Source: Caenorhabditis elegans (Eukaryota > Nematoda > Chromadorea > Rhabditida > Rhabditidae). From it: a stretch of 64,000 nucleotides of DNA. A program made the position numbers and the translations under genes. This document shows positions 59,147 through 64,000 of this stretch, in pieces. The stretch spans positions 11,842,001 to 11,906,000 of the forward strand of contig NC_003284.9 in NCBI RefSeq assembly GCF_000002985.6, written 5' to 3'. How positions within the stretch are numbered: position 1 is the stretch's first letter; each line of letters begins with the position of its first letter. The notes below the pieces were generated by a model. The model saw only the letters and a program-made list of their open reading frames with translations, ran no database searches and had not been told where the DNA came from.

Positions 59147-60749
59147 TCAACGCATACTGGTAGTCACTGGATGAGACGATTCCCTTATAACTTTCACTTT
59201 TGAAACTGCTGAATGTGACTGTGCATCAAAGTTGATGAGTTTTGTCAACTTTCTGGGCAACACTTTATGTACATGTTTCATGAGTTCACGGTGACGAATT
59301 GTGTGTATGAAGAACGTCACGATTTTCTAAAATGAAACATAAGTGTGTATGGTCAAAACGTTTCATGATCGTACTTTGAGAAGAATGAACATGAAATAGA
59401 TACTGGCGTCCATTCCTCCAAACAAGGTAAAGTACCACCAGACTTCAGGGATCAACACTAAAAACACGGAAGCCAAAGTAATGAATGCTGAAGAATTCCA
59501 ATAGAAATATGTTATAACATCATCAAACCTACAAACTGTCTTTGTCAAATGTCGCATTCCTTTATTGAGTACAGAGTTCGAATTTCCGTATCTCTGAAAC
59601 CTCTGAAAATTGTGGCATACCCATATTCGTGTCAAGAAAATAATAACTTACCAATTTCATTCTGATATAAATGAAAAAATAGATAATAATTGGTATAAAA
59701 ACACACAACATTCTTTGATATGCCAGATAATTTCGGAACCATGGAAGGACGGACTGAAAGTAAACATTAAACATTTCTAAAGGATTAAAAAATATTAAAG
59801 AACGATCTGTTTTTGAAATGCTATGCACTGCGGATCTGGGAGTCAGGTTTGAGCCACGTCCCAGCCGGGGACTGGCCGAAAATCCAGTCGTGGATTGCTC
59901 CACTTCCCAATAGAGGCTGGGTAAACCGGTGAGACCGGATTTGAACTCATGACATCCAAATCGCTAGCGGCCACCACAACCGACTGGGCCATCCTGCTCT
60001 CTTATTAGTGTTTTAAACGTACCGAGAAATTGAAACAAATATTGTCAACAAATTTTGGAGGTAAAAGGCTGATGGCTAGAAGATGAATGCAGTATCCGAG
60101 CAGTGACACAGCTACTGGCGCTGTAACAACATTTCCCTATTTTTTTGCAACTGATTTATAGTCTTAGTCTTACATGTTACAATGAAGAATGTGTACCCTG
60201 GACCACACTTGTTATATCGTACCGGTAGTAGAACTGCGAATAATCGGTCTAATGCAATCGTTAGGCCAAATAGGTTATCCATCTAAAAATAATTTTGAGT
60301 ATATAACAATTGAATTTCAAATTTAAACCTGAATACAAATTTGGTAAGAGGCTACTATGATATTTCGGTTGCAAGCTGCTTGAGAGATGAATAGAACATC
60401 TGAAAAGTAATTCTAATAACATTTATGGAACTTGTTGTTGCAATAAACTAACCACTGAACCAAACCACAAATCTATAGATTCCCATAGCAAGAAACTGTC
60501 CAGCACAAACTGTATCACTCAGTGACAACGCTATGATTACAATCAGCTCTTTTTGGTTTTTACTTGTAGTTTTGAGCAGATAAATGGCCAAAGGAATGTT
60601 CAAAAACAATGTTATAGCACCTAGAACCATTTGAGATTTTGAAAAAAGAGTAATACAAATCTACCGAAAACTACGTAGATGTACGTTATGACAAATAGAT
60701 CTTCATTGCGAACGTAGTTCAAAGGTGGATTTTGGTGATCTTCGGACAT
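59147..60749 (-). CDS. seven-transmembrane chemoreceptor, srsx-like
   Basis: Eight exons (60749-60665, 60620-60453, 60399-60329, 60282-60174, 60120-60023, 59753-59652, 59602-59375, 59326-59147) join in phase to 346 residues. The spans begin with VFGAITLFLNIPLAIYLL. After span 3 there is ALDRLFAVLLPVRYNK, a good match to the (I/L)DRLIAVxxPxxY motif of srsx-type and other rhodopsin-like nematode receptors. The last spans include CVFIPIIIYFFIYI and a tryptophan-containing span (IPEVWWYF). The tail is basic and Ser/Thr-rich. In exon 7 a 41-bp GT...TTCAG stretch could be mistaken for an intron, but removing it breaks the frame. Such receptors sense chemicals through G proteins in neurons. A SINE-like element occupies most of intron 5. 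Confidence 0.75.
59822..60002 (-). mobile_element. tRNA-derived SINE-like element in a chemoreceptor intron
   Basis: On the minus strand the element starts GAGAGCAGGATGGCCCAGTC. The A box TGGCCCAGTCGG is at 59991-59980 and a B box GAGTTCAAATCCGG at 59948-59935. The ends of the first 71 bases (GAGAGC and GGTCTC) pair with one mismatch, as in an acceptor stem, and ACC follows. About 110 bp of unrelated sequence then continues to 59822, with a hairpin-prone middle (CGGCCAGTCCCCGGCTGG). This head-plus-body plan is that of a tRNA-derived SINE. It inserted in the transcribed orientation of the host gene, inside intron 5. No target-site duplication is obvious by eye. Confidence 0.6.
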
Positions 60750-62923
60750 GACACCTGAAAAGTGGTTACAGAAAATGCGTAAAGAATAATCATAATAGAG
60801 TAGAACAAATTGATTCGTGGCACCGAAGTTGAATGAGAACAGAACAATATTCTGAATGATTGTCTGCTTCAGTGGTAATTGGAATTACATTGTACAATTT
60901 TCCATAACAAAAAAATTATTTCAAGAAACGAGAATTTTACGTAGGAAAGATATAATGAAAAAGTGTGTAAAGTTCTGAGGAAAATGACTATTCAAAAAAT
61001 ACCAAAAATGATATGTGTTTTAATCCAGACGAAGTGTGTTGCAAAATGATCGTTTATAAATTAAATTTGTAGGTGTTGACAGGTAAATGTCTTCTGACTT
61101 CAAGTTTCAGCAAGACTCTAGTTAGAAACCTTTACCTATCTTGTCTACATTTTGCTAAAGTGGTAGGTACCACTAATTCCAGTAATCATAAACCAACAAA
61201 AAACTTTCAATTTAAATAAACCTTGCGCATTTGCCCATGTCAATGTGAAACATGAAAACTGTACATAATTATTTTACATATTCGTCATTGCTCAGATGGA
61301 ATGCAAGACTAATAGAGGAAATTTTTTAAATCAGTTTTTCAATTTTATTGATATATTTTTTTTATTACGACAGGATATTACAATTCTCAAATACAAAATT
61401 TTAAAAAATAGGGCCAGGGGCATGTTTTTTTTTAATTTTCGGGGAAATGGTCTTGATAAAAATAATTCCCTTTTATATCCAAAAGATTTTGCAATTTCAG
61501 CGTAACAATTAAGAACATTCCACGAATGTCCTCTCTGCTGCAAACAGAGAAAAAGCGGTATTATGTCGTTATAGACGTCTACTCAAAAAGAAAAGTGTTT
61601 TGCAAAAACCAGAGCAAGAAAAAAACCAAAAAAAAAAGTTGATATGAATGATTGAAATATCGAATTACATTGTCATTAGTCACTTGGTTTATCAGATTTA
61701 TTAATTCAATGCAAGCACATGATGTAAGAGCACTTATAAATCAGTCAGATGTGAGGGTGTTTTGTCAAATTTGAAATGATAGATTGGATACTTTTGCAGG
61801 ATTTAATACTATTACGTAAACTGACATGTCTGGTATTTCCTTGTGATATTAGAAAAAAAAATTGGAAAAAGAACATAATATTGATAATGCGACCTGCGAC
61901 CTAGCGACCTAGGTCGCATTGCGACCTGAATTACCGACATTTTGTTCTCCTTCGGTTTTGATTCACGTGAGTTGTTAAAATCCGTATAACTCGAAAACTA
62001 AAGATTGCAGAATATGTATATTCCACTAACATTTTCTCTATTAAGATTTTATAAGTTTATGCGTTGTTTCTAAAATTTCATTTTCCACTTTTCGAATTAA
62101 AAACGTAGAAAAAAGCACAGAACAAAGCATTGATTTCTACAAATTCTACAATTCTACAAAAAAAATGAAATTTAGAAAGTGTAAGATCACAACTTTTACT
62201 CATTTAATTTTGAAATCCAGGAAGCAGACTGTTGTCTCCAGAGTATTTGGCAGGATGTGAATCTTGCGTTTGTTGTTTGAGCTTTAATGATTGTACGTAG
62301 AAAATATGACAGCGCCAAACATTGCACGATTTGGCAACATTTGACTACATGTAATTATCTACAAGAAAGTCTAGTCTATGAATTTTAGAATCTACATGAA
62401 GAAGGTCGCATACTGGCATTTAGAATATTCTGAACACTTTCATAATTTAATGTCTAAAATTGACACATACAGACAAATTTATTGACTTTGCTAAAAATTC
62501 GTTCAACCGTTGATTTTCAATAATTCCCGTCACCTTTTTTGGAAATCAGAATCTTTAATTTCCAGGGTGAGCATCAAAACAACATTGAAAAATGCAATTA
62601 GTTGACTCGGCATTTTGAATGATCAAGACCAAAAACAATAATTATGTATTATTTTAGTTTAGATGTTCTGGAAAGCTCGAAATAAATTTTTAATGATAAA
62701 TTAATAATCTATGAACTCCGTAAACTTTCTGATTACTCAGCAGCCTAATCAAAATGCTCAAAGATCTTCATAAATGAACTTCATGATTTATTTCAATGAT
62801 CTGATAATAAGTAAAGTCAAAGAGGCCAAAAAGTAATAAGGAATTATCGTAGTATTGTTTATATTAGTTGACTCGAATATTTATGTACTTTGATAGTTTA
62901 AACACAAAACGGTGACAGCTCAT
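60750..62923. other. non-coding stretch with a GCGACCT palindrome
   Basis: No gene is supported. At 61887-61928 the heptamer GCGACCT occurs four times directly and once inverted, forming the perfect palindrome GCGACCTAGGTCGC at 61904-61917 with a wider inverted repeat AATGCGACCT/AGGTCGCATT. Near 61290-61320 ATGCAAGACTAATAGAGGAA resembles the MITE units of the receptor intron. A minus-strand frame of about 45 codons ending near 62210 (QDSHPAKYSGDNSLLPGFQN) looks protein-like but has no partner. Confidence 0.45.
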
Positions 62924-64000
62924 TTACATTATGTCGCATCGATGAGACTTCCTCTGTTTTTTGTTTTTATTTGTGACGATCGGAACTTCTTCTAAGCCGT
63001 TTTCCATCGAAGTTTCGCTTGAATTTGCTCCAATCTCATCAATATTGCCGATTAAACAAAAGTCGGAAGAATCAATTTGCTGTAATGAAAAGGGACATTA
63101 GAACGTGGTATAATTACGTTGATATAGTGATAGTAACGATTTTGTTTAAATAAAAATATTACATTCTAGATTTCCTCAATTTAGAAATTTAGTGGAATGT
63201 CAAATATTTTAAAGAGCTTATTATAAAAGGTGTAGCAGTTGTATCCCAAAATGTTTTCAATTGATTATAATTCATAATGACAAACACGTTAACCCTTCTA
63301 ATAACAATTTCTTTTATAAAGTTTAAAAAATATCGTTTATCTGAAAAACTGAAATACTAAAATAATTCACGTTTCAGTTTTCAAAATATTAACATTTTTG
63401 CGGTTTATCTATGTAATACACAAATACCCTTAATATTTTGGATTTTGAACCGAAAGTTCTTCCACAAATTTTCTAGAATAAAATACAGTACTAGAGTACT
63501 AAAATCCCTTATTTTTTGGCATATCGTCTCAAACATTGCAAATTCATGGTTAAACAACATTTGCAATCAAACTACGTTGAAACGTTTTTGAAAATGTTTT
63601 GGAAAATTCTTAACCATGAATTTTTGGATTACTGTTCTTGTGATATTTTTATTTTAATTGATACCTCCTGATTAGTCGATTTGGATTCATCAGTGTCGCT
63701 TTCGAAGACCAAGTCAAAACCCGATACTTCGTAAAGAGTATTCATGGCGTACGCAAGATCAGTAGGTTTACCAAACGTCTTCTGAAAAGTAAACTAAGCG
63801 AAACCTTTGCTTTATCAGGATTATATACTAGAACATTGGCCCTATTTTCAAAAAAATGAAATTCAAATGTATTGTACTATGGTTAGTAGACACCCAGTCA
63901 TTTTAAAAACGTTTCAAATTATTACTCTCACCAGTTTTTCTCGTTTGCTAGCTTCAATAGGAAAATTATGGCCGAATCCTGCAACTGCGTAGCGAAACTT
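62924..64000 (-). CDS. 3' part of an unrecognised gene
   Basis: Three exons are visible: 64000-63932 (continues beyond the window), 63781-63665 and 63079-62924. All junctions are phase 0 with GTGAGA/TTTTCAG and GTATCA/TTACAG sites. The 113 visible residues start KFRYAVAGFGHNFPIEASKR, continue KTFGKPTDLAYAMNTLYEVS and then become acidic and Ser-rich, ending in a basic tail RKSHRCDIM. The first part looks like the end of a folded domain; the rest is probably disordered. I do not recognise the family. The 585-bp last intron contains nothing obvious. Confidence 0.65.

Noticed and set aside
59479-59560. 41-bp candidate intron in exon 7 of the srsx-like receptor
   Set aside because: It has GTTTGA and TTCTTCAG ends, but splicing shifts the frame to an early stop, whereas reading through gives a proper membrane span.
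1-64000. CRISPR array, bacterial operon or prophage structure
   Set aside because: Introns, trans-splice acceptors, nuclear tRNA genes and protein families all point to a nematode nuclear genome; the tandem arrays have no spacers.

Overview
The window looks like nuclear DNA of a Caenorhabditis nematode, most probably C. elegans or a close relative; I cannot confirm species or chromosome. The sequence is AT-rich. Its genes have many short introns (often 41-55 bp) that start GTAAGT/GTGAGT and end TTTTCAG. Several start codons sit a few bases after a TTTCAG acceptor with no exon before it, as expected for spliced-leader trans-splicing. The protein families (T20D4.11/DUF19-like secreted proteins, str- and srsx-like chemoreceptors, lineage-specific small secreted proteins) and the density of repeats suggest an autosomal-arm-like region. 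All gene models were spliced by hand; I checked that reading frames join at every junction, and ends may be off by a base.

Layout. 1.7-3.1 kb: a secreted, possibly GPI-anchored protein. 4.4-8.1 kb: three minus-strand T20D4.11/DUF19-like secreted paralogues, the first with an apparent one-base frameshift. 9.0-13.0 kb: a small membrane protein, a proline-rich protein with an eh1-like motif, and a low-complexity nuclear-like protein. 15.5-19.9 kb: a 12-exon receptor-tyrosine-kinase-like gene whose kinase has lost its catalytic residues. 21.6-22.8 kb: an Elongin C paralogue. 23.4-24.7 kb: a DOMON-like type I membrane protein. 26.1-27.4 kb: a compact DOT1 histone H3K79 methyltransferase paralogue. 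27.7-33.6 kb: gene-poor, with a minisatellite, a tRNA-derived SINE-like element, an inverted pair of tRNA-Gln genes and a long AT microsatellite. 33.7-36.2 kb: a chemoreceptor and an unrecognised charged protein.

37.2-42.0 kb holds four paralogous small secreted proteins in a -+-+ order. This is best read as one divergent gene pair duplicated as a block; the two minus-strand members keep identical lengths for three of four exons. 42.3-50.4 kb has two paralogous minus-strand genes of an unrecognised family. They flank a tiny cysteine-containing gene and two abutting tandem arrays: about 75 copies of a 25-bp unit, then 7 copies of a 226-bp unit. 50.5-53.6 kb is mostly empty. 53.6-57.5 kb carries a 9-exon gene resembling a Ulp/SENP SUMO protease with the catalytic site lost. 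58.7-60.7 kb has an srsx-like chemoreceptor with a SINE-like insertion in an intron and a possible small downstream gene. 62.9 kb to the end is the 3' part of an unrecognised minus-strand gene.

I see no single biosynthetic or defence operon. The recurring theme is lineage-specific duplication and decay: secreted-protein clusters, catalytically dead copies of signalling enzymes (pseudokinase receptor, Ulp-like protein), and divergent copies of chromatin and ubiquitin-ligase components (DOT1, Elongin C). The least explained items are the duplicated divergent secreted-protein pairs and the 42-50 kb paralogous pair, which may share an N-terminal module with the Ulp-like gene.
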